Below, piece by piece: positions 33,501 to 45,500 of a stretch of DNA of 60,000 bases. The notes under the pieces are model-generated. The model did no database searches, was not told where the DNA came from, and saw nothing but the letters and a program-made list of their open reading frames with translations. The position numbers were made by a program, and so were the translations under genes. The DNA is from Membranipora membranacea (lineage: Eukaryota > Bryozoa > Gymnolaemata > Cheilostomatida > Membraniporidae). Position 1 is the stretch's first letter. Every line of letters begins with the position of its first letter. The stretch spans positions 9,116,001 to 9,176,000 of the forward strand of contig OU612072.1 of assembly GCA_914767715.1 (NCBI GenBank). The letters run 5' to 3'.

Positions 33501-36500
33501 TACTATCTATATCCCAATCAAGATCTACTTTTTCCAAAAATTAGTGTGGTACCACTGCACAACACACTGGTCTTCAGTTAGAAACCATCAGTCAAGCGCT
33601 GTGTCGAGGCCTTCTCTAGTACAACCTCCTCATGGCCGGCCCAAGCAGCATGAAGCCAACCCTCTGTGTTGATGAGCATTTCAATCGATCTCATCGATCC
33701 ATCAGTGCATTATTTCAGTTTCAGTGTTTTGACATAAAGGGTGTGTTTACGCTGTTGTGCAACCAGGGTGGCTGCCAACTCTTCATTGTTTATCCTATAG
33801 GGATGCCTACTGCCAACTCTTGCCAGCTTGTGGTAAATATCTAAGTAGTGAATCACATTTTGAAATATTTATAGTAGCGCTCAACCATAACCCTTAGCCT
33901 GCCGGGCAACCAGAAGTGTGATAGTGCGAGGTCAATTATCCTGTGCGGTACAGAACCATAGGCATCGGCCAAATCTAACCAGACTACCTCAAGGTTTGAT
34001 TTTAGCTTGTTTTGCAGATTTTATTGGTTACCAAATCATTTTCAGGTGCTCAAGACATCCATGGAATCCTTGGTTGCCTGCCTTCTGACCTGATTGATCA
34101 ATGAATCCATTGCTCATAAGATAATCTGTCATGCATTTTGCTAGATCAATGAAGAATATCTTGCCTTCTACATTATAGCCTTAAGAAGGACTACAGCAAT
34201 AAATAGTCTCACAGCTAGTTCTGCAGTAGTTTTGCAATATTTTCACCTTAAGAAAATTCAGAGCACTTCTCATATATCAGGTATGAGGTATTCATGAGGC
34301 ATAGCGCTGTACCAGCCCAATAAACTATCTACTTGAGAGAACTGTATATATCTTGAAATCAAGTTATCTACTATTGTAAAATGTCTCCTGACAAAGGAAC
34401 TATATTTATTTTGAACTTATGTGGAAAAGAATGTGATTAAAAGTAATTTGGTTGGTTGGCGCAGCACTAGGCCCCATGAATACCTCCTAGCTCTTAATGA
34501 GAAGGGAGGACAATTTCTAACGCTATACATATTTTTTACTCGGAAGTGCTCTGAATTTTCTAAATCTGAAAATATTGCACGAATACTGCAGAACTAGCTC
34601 CCAGCCTATATATTGTTGTGGTTCTTCTGAAGTCTTTAAGCAGTGATATTGGTTTAAACTGCCCGAGGTTCTCCACCTTATCCTCTTTCGGTATATACAC
34701 ACCATTTGCACAACAACACTCATCTGTGATCTTGCCAGACTTCCAGATTTAGTTGAGCTTTTTTGTCAGGATCTCCAGTGTGCCTGGACATTTCTTGTAT
34801 AGCTTATAACTGATGCCATTAATACCTGGCGCTCTTTTGGCAAGTGCCTTGGAAACTACCTGTGCACCTTCCCATAGCTTGATATCACCCATCTCAAAAC
34901 TGAAACCTGGAGATGTTGGGCGTTTAAGCCCAACGATATCAGTGCTCACGTCGCTCTTGGTACCGTAAAATTTTTGCAAAGTGTGCCTCAACTTTCACCT
35001 GACTAGTCTTGAGCTCACCATTCTTGCTCAGACAGCTTATTGGCAAATCCGTATGAATTTTCCATAAAATTGTTCAAGTTCTTTTGCTTCAAATTCCTCT
35101 TATTCCTCAAGGCCTCGGCTCTGGCTAGCTTTCTTATTCGTCCCTTGACATCAATAACCAATACAGAAAGCCCATGCATGTCTGATTTGGCGCAATCTCT
35201 CTCTCTCTCTCTCTCCCTCTGCTTGGTGGATGTTAAGAGTTGGTTGTCTGCCCACTGTGGTTTTCAACCGTTATATTATATTTGACTTCTTTGAGACCAG
35301 AGTTTTCTCCAGAAGTCAACAAAGCAGTAATGAAATCTTTTGAGAAGGATGAGATGTGATATGATCATTCAGGCAATTGGGGATGCAATCAGCCAGCAAT
35401 TTTAAAAACGTTCTAATTACCATAAATGAAAGTATGAAAGTATGTTGTAATGTCCATAACAACGTGATTCAAAATCTTAATTATCTTTGTGTATTTCAGG
35501 CATTGGTAGGGCACAGCCTGTTCTCTTCATGACCACTGATGGTATGATTATTGCAGATCAAGATTAAGTTTTTTTCTGAAACACTCGTTGGAACAATTGT
35601 TCGGTAACATCACTAATTCATGCTACAAGGGATTAATGGTTTTTTCCCCATTCATTCCAAGAGTTGCGGGATATGTGTTGATGTATCGTTATGTTCAGAC
35701 CAATCATCTCAGACCCTAATCAATACGCACATCCCCTTTGATGCTACCCACAATCCTGTATCACTGTGATATCATTTTTTTGAGGTTAATGCTTGAACAT
35801 ATAAATTAGAAGCGCATGTTGGCTGATTGCAAACTGCATACCATCAATTGCAAATTATAGCTATTTTCAGATATTAATCATAATAATCATTATATATAAA
35901 TATGAATATTTAATTATAAATATTATCTAGAGTTTTAGCTGTGTCATGCAATGCAGGAATAAAACAGCTGTGACAAGCAACTTACTGAAGTATTGATAGT
36001 CCTCAACTGATTTGCCATTTGTTAACAGTGGATGCTCTGATGCAGTGATGCCTTCAGTTGCGTAGAGTGATATTTCAGGATACCTCACATTAACACCTGT
36101 TGAAAAAATGAAGGTTTGCTGGTGTCAATATTATCTTAGAGTTATATAGGCTAAAGTGGAAAATGCAGTCCTAAAAACATCCTATCTAATTATTGCCCAA
36201 TTCCATGACACAATGCAGTCTGGTTGTGTATAGCTAGTGCTTGTATCATTGACTTGATCATTGAGAATATAGGAATTGGGCATGGACATTTATTTTAAGA
36301 ACTGAGCCTACTAGAGCAATTTAGCATTAGGAATTTACTGTTTAGTTGCTGAATATCAAGTGAATAGAAATATACCAACTGAGTGTGTAGCATATAAATA
36401 AGAGAGATAGGACACAGATAATATGGCTGGTAAGGGGTAGTGGTAACAACAAGCTAGCCCGATAAATGCGATTTTACCGCTATGATTTCTTTGCGGTTAA

Positions 36501-39500
36501 GATTTTGGCTTATTCTTTTGAGAAAACACAGAATAGGCATTACAAAGGATTTTTTCAAAATGTTCCAATCATGTAAATAAATACATGGTCGGAACCACAT
36601 AGGTGTGAATTTTCCTAATATGTTTTCAAATTTGTTTTGGGAGCAATATGAGGCAAGCAAAAATATCATCTAGAATTTACACTATTTGATCCCAGGCAGA
36701 AGCAAAAAATTGTGATTGTAATGTTGCGCTATGACTGCACAACGTTTCACACACTCATTTTTGCTACTGCCTGGGATCAAATATTGTAAATTCTAGAATA
36801 TAGTTGATACATGAAGTATCCACGGTACTGGAATGTTAATAGCCTAGCCTCCCTGGCCACATATATTCTGTCATGTGTAGCCTTTTCCATCAAACATAAT
36901 GCCAAAGTTTATGTCTTAAAATGCGATCTTTTGTTTAGCGGTGAAGCAAACTCCATGCTATTTATGTCATCTGTAAAATAATTGGTCAAAGAATAGATGG
37001 GTACATTTTCACTATGCAGACTATAATCTTTGCATGGTGGATTTCCATGTTTGCCATGTTAACTTTTATATTTGTATGGTGAATAATGGTGTTTACCTGG
37101 TAGATTTTGAGGTTCAGTATGCCAACTTTCATGTTTGTTAGGTAGACTGTCATGTTTAGTGTGTGAATTCCCATGTTTAGTAGGTTAACTTTCATGTTTA
37201 GTAGGTGAACTTTCATGTTTAGTAGGTGAACTTTCATGCTTAGTAGTTGAATTGTACTGTTTTGCTGGTCAACTGAAAATGATTTTGTGCATCATGTTTG
37301 ATAGGTGGACTTTCATTTTTACTGGGTGGACTTTTATTTGTTGGGTGATCTCTGTTATAGGACATTACGAGGAAATAGCATCAATGGAGTTGTGTTCTCA
37401 ATGCAGTAGCATGTGATCCTCATAAAATATTGAGATACTTGACTCCTGTTAAAGCTCATTTAGGCTTTCAATAATCACAATGGAAGTGGTTTCGGTTCAA
37501 CGCATCAACACATAAATGGGAATTATGCCCCCTGAATAAGAGCTCTCACCCAAAACTGTACCCCAAATATGCATAATGTTGTACTTGGTAATTAATCATG
37601 TTGGCATTAGGCTTTAAGCAGGACAACCATATCTTAACAAATCAAACCTTCAATACAGGTCCATTAGATGAACTTTGTATCGCACACTGTCTGAGTGTGA
37701 ATTTCCATAGGGTACTCTGTTATTCACCGCACTGTAACCAACTCAAAACTTGCGAAGCACTATATACAGTTACTGCCTCTTGGCTAAGATTGCCAAGTGT
37801 CAATGGCCAATTAGTGCCTGTTCACCTTTGGCAGCTACCTCCTCACCCATGATTAGGAGGTGTTCTATGGCCTCATCTCTAGGATGCATCCTAGTTTTCT
37901 AGGATGTATCACATTCTCAGTATCAGGCTTTAAGGCACCTTGCACCCATCTTTGGGATCAGCCCATTCTCCTGTTTCTTACCAAACAGCTGTTACCTATG
38001 TTGGTTGGCTTCTGGCTTACGTCAAGGTGTGCATCATATTTGTGCAGCAAGCTGCCAGAAACTGAAACAGGCACTACTTGCCCAATGGGAGTGACACTTT
38101 GATCTTAGCCAATAGGGCGAAAACTGTATTTAATGTGCTGAAGTATCCTAGAAATTATACCATACCCTACTGAAGTTCACACTCAGACAGTGTGCAATAC
38201 AAAGCTCACCTAATAAACCTGTATTGAAGGTTTGATCTTGCTAAGATATGGTTGTCTTGTTTGAAGCCTAATGCCATCAACATGATTAATTACCAAATAC
38301 AATATTATGCATGTTTTGGAGTTCGATTCTGGGTGAGAGATCTTATTCAGGGGGCATAATTCCCATTTATGTGATGCAATTAACCGAAACCAATTTCATT
38401 ACTATTATTGCAAGCCTAAATATAAGCTTTGACAGTGGTCAAGTATCTCAATATTAACTTTGTTTTATGAAGATCACAGGCTACTGCATTGCGAACACAA
38501 CTCCATTGATGCTATTTCCTCGTAATGTTCTATAACAGAGATCACCCAACAAATGAAAGTCCACCCAGTAAAAATGGAATTCCACCTATCAAACATGATG
38601 CACAAAAGCATTTACAGTTGACCAGCAAAACAGTATAATTCACCTACTAAACATGAAAGTTCACCTACTAAACATGAAAGTTCACCTACTAAACATGAAA
38701 GTTCACCTACCAAACATGGGAATTCACACACTAAACATGACAGTCTACCTAAAAAACATGAAAGTTGGCATACTGAACATTGAAATCTACCAGGTAAACA
38801 TCATTATTCACCATATAAACATGAAAGTTGACATGGCAAAAATGGAAATCCGCCATGCAAAGATTAAAGTACGCATAGCCAAAATGTACCCATCTATTCT
38901 TTGACCAATTATTTTACAGATGGCACTCCATAGCTATTTGAATATTTGATGCAATGTAGTCGAATGGTTTTTTAAAGCTATGCAGTAATATATATATGCT
39001 CGTGTTTATAGTTTGATTTGATTTAGATGGGTCTCAGAAAGCTCCATACACAGGTCGGGGTCAAGAAGGAACGACTAAACGCTACCTTGAACCTCACTAA
39101 TACAATGCTCCTCACTACTCATTAATAATGATAACAGCCAACTAACAGATACTCTCAGCTAACTAAATCTCTTGAGCATTGCACTACATTTTTTGACATC
39201 CTTTTTAAGCCTTAAGACTATGTTTGAGACTGTAGGCACTCTCTGAAGTTTTAGATTGTCAACACTGTTTCGAACTCAATCCCTAAGTTGGCATTAGCTT
39301 TTTTAACATGCTGTGATTTACCTGTCCTCCATTCACACATATATATATATATATATATATACATATATATAATATTAATGTATATATCAAATATATTTTA
39401 CATAACTAGATATTTATTCATTTCTCTCACATTGATCATGAGAAGAAACCATACCAATAGAACTACAACAGCGACCCTTGTGTCTTGACCTACAACTGAC

Positions 39501-42500
39501 TCAACTTGTATATCTCAAGAAAAAGAACTCCCTTTATACCCTGATTAGAGCGTCATGAGAAAAAACATTGATGACACCCATGCTTTACCAACTTAAAAAC
39601 ATGTTCATTACATGCAAAAGCTCAACTATGTTATGGATTATGATCTGCTAGAATAGAAATTTCAACCAACCTACGCCAACTTATCCAAATCCTTACAACA
39701 GGTGCTTGCAATGCAAGTGAAAATAGTTGTTCATCAAATTGGTCTGCACTGAATCTAGGTAAGATATCCAAGTAAAATTTTGGTGATCACTCCCTGATAT
39801 CACTAGTGACATATGCTTATGTACAGCTTAATTGGTACTTCAATAACACACAGTTGACACCACAATCTGTAGTAGTAACTGTGCAAAATCAATCTGAGGT
39901 GGGCCTACTACTATGCCAGTTGATAATCAATTTTATACGAAATTAGAGAGGTCATCACTTGAGTACATGTAAATGATGAAATAGTGAGCAAACTTTGTTC
40001 ATCATGCTCTAATGTTGTACCAACATAGACAGTTATGGCTTTACCATGCTCAGTGATGAATGGTATGAGGATACAGGTGTCATTTACACTAAAAATCCAT
40101 CAGCAACAACACAAAAATCTCCCTTGACTTAAACCATTTTCTGTGGAGATATTATTAGAGCAGAGTTTAGTCTATTGATATGGCCTTTGTGATTGGTCCA
40201 ATTTTCAAAATTAGACCAATCACAGAGGTCATATCAATAGAGTGGCCATATTATTTTTTCCTTAGAAATCTAAATGGCAACTGAAACATGAGATTTTAAA
40301 ACAGAGAGGACAATCACTTTTTCAGAGCTAAACCAAACAAAGTGCACACCATCAGAATCAGAAACCTTCAATTTTATCAGATAATTGTATGTTAGGAGTA
40401 AAAATGGAGTTTTTCTGTGGAAATTCAGGCAGCAGTTTGACACTAAATTTCAGTCTTGCCCACTTTAGTTTTCTAGGGTTTTTCATGGTTTTCTAACAAC
40501 TGCATTGGGTGCGCATGCTTGATATTTATATCCTGAAAAAAATTCAAGGCTGTAGGAGGAATAGAAACTGAGATATCTGGGTTTAAAATCTTGTTGTTTT
40601 CGAAAATCTGTGCAGTTTTTAGGCCCTGTCGAGGGTATAAGAATTTGATGACACTTTTTTAAAACGGAAGTTGGTGCGTTTGTAGTGCCTACACAGAAGA
40701 TTATTGACTGGCTGCACGAGTAATTACCTGCAACTGGTCTACATGATCTAACATGTGAAGTGTTCTGAAAAAAATGGCTATAAGTGTTCAAAAAATCAAA
40801 TTTGTATGCCCAATACTGATCTTCTCAATGTGAAATTCGATGATACAAGCACAAGTCATGGATTTTGCAACAATTAAGTAGGAGAACAACTGATACTATT
40901 TTGTACACATTGTTCACTCTAGAGTATATTATAATAACTCTATAAATACCTTTGATTGCGAGCTCAGCAACTGCCATCAATTTTCATTCAATGGAGTTTT
41001 ATCTCAGCGGCCCAGTTTCGTTTTGTTCGTTTGTGATTCAACATTGTAACCTTTTTTATGTTAGATTTCATGAAAACGTAGGAAAAATAATAAATTAAAG
41101 ATAAGATATTCAAAAGGATCTGCTAATGAATGAAATCTACTAGGAATAAACTACTAGTTGAATACAAAAATATTAAATCAATGCTAATACTGTCTTAAAT
41201 TTGATCACAAAATTCATTGAGCTGCGTACCTAGTCAGCAATGAGACATGTTCATACTCAAAAGTAGCAAGCCAAACTCTCTGCATAAATTTAGATGATTG
41301 GCCCAACAAAAAGAGAGCAGGGCCGCTGAGATGAGGTGGTATCTAGATGAAGTTTGTTATATGAGATAAGTTCAAGATCGACTTTCAGAAAGTTGGAAAA
41401 AAATCTTCTGTCAAAGAGTTCTGTATTTAATCCTAAAATTTTAGTCCCATCACCATACACTGCCACCTTTCAGCCATCTGAAGGAGTGCAGTGGATGGTT
41501 ATAGACATGAGACTGTCCAGGAGTGTAAGTCTGGGCAGCCTGAGAATCAAAATCAACTTATTGAAGTTGTCCAAAAAAACAACCCGAATCGGAAGACACT
41601 CAACACATTGACTCACCAACTGTCAAGTCAGAGACTAGTACACTAGTAGGAGACACACTTGAGCATGATCGGGAATCTCTAAGTGATGTAAGAATCGAGA
41701 TAAAAAAAATTAAGGAGAAATTTCATATCCTCTACTGTATAACTCATTAGTTAAACAACTAGACCAACTAAATTTAGTGATGATGAACCAATTACACTTA
41801 AATAATCATAAACAAAAGGACCCCATCAACAACTCAAAACAACAAAATGCACCAGACTCAAACAACTCTTCCATTTACAACTACTAAACCTAACATTTAT
41901 GTAGGTATGACCCCCAAAAAGGAAACCAAGTGAGAACAGCCCATCACTTGAGAGCAAACGACCATGCAGCCATGTCTTACTCAAATGTTATGCAAGCTCC
42001 TGTCTAGGTTCATTATTGAGTCTGTGGGTACGGCCTTACCAAAGCCAAATGTTCAAAATAACCTGTGCTGACCCAAAAGCTGTGGAATTGATTTTAAAAG
42101 CTTTTTACCAAATTCCACCCCTTGAAGGCAGATCTTTCTGTGCAGAGGGAATGAGCTGCCATAGCTACTCACCATGACCACCCATTACCCAAGAAAAGGT
42201 GGAAAATAAATTGGCTCAATTTAGCATAGACTCCAAAGGTCAAATTAACACCTAAACATCAGCTCATGGAAAGTCTATTGGGGTTTCAAAAATGAGAATA
42301 CCCTGCATATTTTACATGGGATTCCTGAAAGTGAGGTGAAGAAGCTCAGGGAGAATATTCAACTGTCACTTTTAGTCATGCAAGGTGCACCAATGCCCCA
42401 CCTGGCTGAGTCAAAACGCAGCAATATCGCAAGCAGAATTTACTGGAATGTCAATATAGCTGTCATGGTTCTTGAATGTTCCCGGAATAGAAAAAATAGC

Positions 42501-45500
42501 TATTATCACAGACAGTCTCTCTTCACTCCAGCCCCTTAAGAAAAACTAAAGTTGGAATGAAAATCAAACGCGAATGCACGTGCCCAACTTAAATACCCTT
42601 GAGAATGCTAACTCCATCACTCTTATCTGGGTCCCTGACCACTCTGGGATCAATGGTAAAGAGCGTACCGATGAGCATTCCAACCTTAGAGGTGCGCTTG
42701 ATACCCTCGATCCTGAACAACCAACCGAAAAACCAATACTAGACATATTTCGCTTTTTAAAACCTTTTAATAGTGTATTGGGGATCATGTTTAATAGTTA
42801 TTTTCACAGTTGAAACCTCCCAAATACTTGACGTTAAGTCACAGTGACCACTGAAAGTTCATTTTGGGGTAAAAAGTGCCCTTTTTAAATTGAGCCTTCT
42901 GTGCCATGCTATTGAGGTATTTGATTAGTTTTTGCTTTCACCATATAGAGGAGGCATGGCAATAACTGGAGGAGCAACATATAGTGAAACTTCAACATTT
43001 TTGGGCCTCCTGTCCTTAAGACTTAAACTTGATTTTTGCAATAGTAAAAGGGCCATTTCTGACCCCTCATTACATGTGACCCCAATAATGCAGGAACTAA
43101 AATTTCCAATTTATTATACCATTTTGATCTTGCACTGTCACTTCCATCAATAATCTTACCAGATTACAGATCCTGGTTGTTACAACTGTAACAAATAATA
43201 ACCCAAATTTTCACTAATTTTGGACAAAATTTTTCAGTCAAAAATCAGGAATTCAGAAATATGTCAGTCAAATTTGTTGTCAGGATGATGAACAGCAGGA
43301 GATTGTCTAGATTTGAATCGAGCCGATTATTGATTATGGCTTTACATCTTGAGATATTGGATTTTTGTGGCTAAACTAGAGTTATTTGGTCCAAAACATG
43401 CACTCCTTTCAATCCAAAAAACTGAAAATAGGTTAAACAACATGCCATACACACCAGCTTACATTACACTGGAGAGTATTTCGAGGTTTTGATCGTGGTG
43501 TTTGATGATAAATTCAATAGAAGAGAAGTTATGAGCATAAACATTTCTTTCTCGATGCTAAACAATCAACCAAAAAGGTGATCCATTGTTGTACACAATG
43601 TGCTTTGCATGTAATACTGCACAGATTTTCATCACGCTTTTGCATAACGTAATTTACTGCATCATTTCGCCCATTGCTGCCTATATGTTTTTTATGTATT
43701 TTAGTTAATGTACAATTAATCAAGTATAACATGGGGTTTAAAAAAATTTGGGATATTAAACATAAGTCAGACTACTAGCAACGTGTCAGTGAAAGAATTT
43801 TTGAGATGGGACAAGTAGTTCCCGAGAAACTGAAAAGGCGATATATCACGTTAAGGGTCAAATATCAAAACCCCTGTTGCAACTCAGAAGGCCTTTTCTG
43901 GCACATTTCGTAAATACTATCACGGATAATTGCGATATCGGATTCAATTATTCACTTTTTTTTACTACCCGAATTACTCATAAACCAGAAAGAACACACA
44001 AAGAACACATTAAGGTAATGGATCTGGCTGACTTATAGAATTGTCTCACAGATTTACTAACAATAAATGCTAAATCAAATTTGTCCGGGGGGGGGGGGGG
44101 GTTACTGATTACTATGGGTGCCATATATCGCCTGTGTTTTGTCTGATTTATTCTATCATCTACCTCAGCCCCCCTCATAAGACAAGTCAATACAAGTTCA
44201 ACACTGCTCACCTAACATATTCATTTGCGTTAGCATTCACACAGATTTTAAGCAAAAAATTGTTTGACGAGGGCACTAAAACTAACAATGTGTATTGCAA
44301 ACCTAATTTGCACAAACCGACCTAGTAGGGAAACTCACATAATGATCCTGTATTTTATGCAGATAAGTGTAGTACGCTTAATAGGCAGATAAATACAAAT
44401 TCAAGGTTTGTCTGACAACACACCTATACCAACCAATTGCTTTAGATCGGTTGCTTGAAATGTGTAGGAATCAATGTTCAAAGACAATGGGGTATCCCAT
44501 TCGCGGAGGGCACAACTCCAACCTTTTTCACTAGTCTTAATTATTCATGGATTTCAGGCCCGCGAAATTCTGGTAAGTTTAGGGGTTGTCCTCTCAATAA
44601 TAACTGAGATCACCATGCTGCATACAAAACTAGACAACGATGCATAAGAACACCAATAAATTACCAGCTCACAGTTAGTCCCAAACTACAAAATTGAGAG
44701 GATAACTTCTCTATAAAAGTTTGCATTTAGCTAGTTATAAGTATTCGCAGTTTCTGTCATCGCTAACCGCGAATTATTAAACCACTTGAAAAAATAAGGT
44801 CAGTAGGGTAGTTTGTTAATTGTAGTGTAGTTTAATATCATACCCTGTGCACCGCTGGTGCTCAAGATTATTCGGTCTTCCTCTGGAGGACACGCATTAT
44901 TAGCATTGGTGCATTCAACAACGAAGTGGTTAATTGGCTCGGCGTTGTATTCACTGTTTACTGCGAAAGTCAGTGTATCAATTAAGAACGATACTTTGTC
45001 CTCCAATAGATCGATGTGTAACGGTACTGAAAACAGAATTCAAATTACTGTGGTATAATGTAGAGCATCAAACAGTCAAGATGAACCAGTTAAAGAGCGG
45101 TAAACCAACAAAAATGACCTAACAACAATTTTCTAATTTATTAGAGCCTGAATAGGAGGAGATTGAACCAAAAGCAAACATTACACTTTTGAGTGACTCG
45201 GTTAGAGATATTAAGGATGTTCTAGCAAAAGTAAAGGTAGTTGCAATAAGTGCTGTAAATAAATAGTGACAATTCCAGTACATGGATAATAATGACTTAG
45301 GCAGAATCACATACATTATTGACTACCAATGCAAAATACTGAGACATACAAAAGTAAATGTAGATTTAGTGGGCAGGTAGAGATAGTCAATCATTTTCCT
45401 AGCTTGATTCCCAAAAATTAGAGCATTAAGACCAAAGACAAATAAAAACATCCAGTTACAACAGGAGATTGTTCTGAGAGTGGTTAATAATGAACTTGCA

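Larger units (their letters stand above)
36968..38922. mobile_element. Two-kilobase palindrome with internal 21-bp repeats (gene B intron 11)
   Basis: Arms of about 880 bp (36968-37845 and 38049-38922) are inverted copies around a 200-bp unique spacer. The outer ends are CATCTGTAAAAT / ATTTTACAGATG. Each arm carries a 21-bp repeat and an 84-codon ORF reading outward. Near-matching direct repeats (ACTCCATGCTATT near 36950, ACTCCATAGCTATT near 38925) flank it and may be a target duplication. Arms differ by scattered substitutions, so this is not simply an assembly mirror. Confidence 0.8.

Noticed and set aside
39288-39488. Open frame rich in IYIYIY
   Set aside because: Produced by the AT microsatellite.
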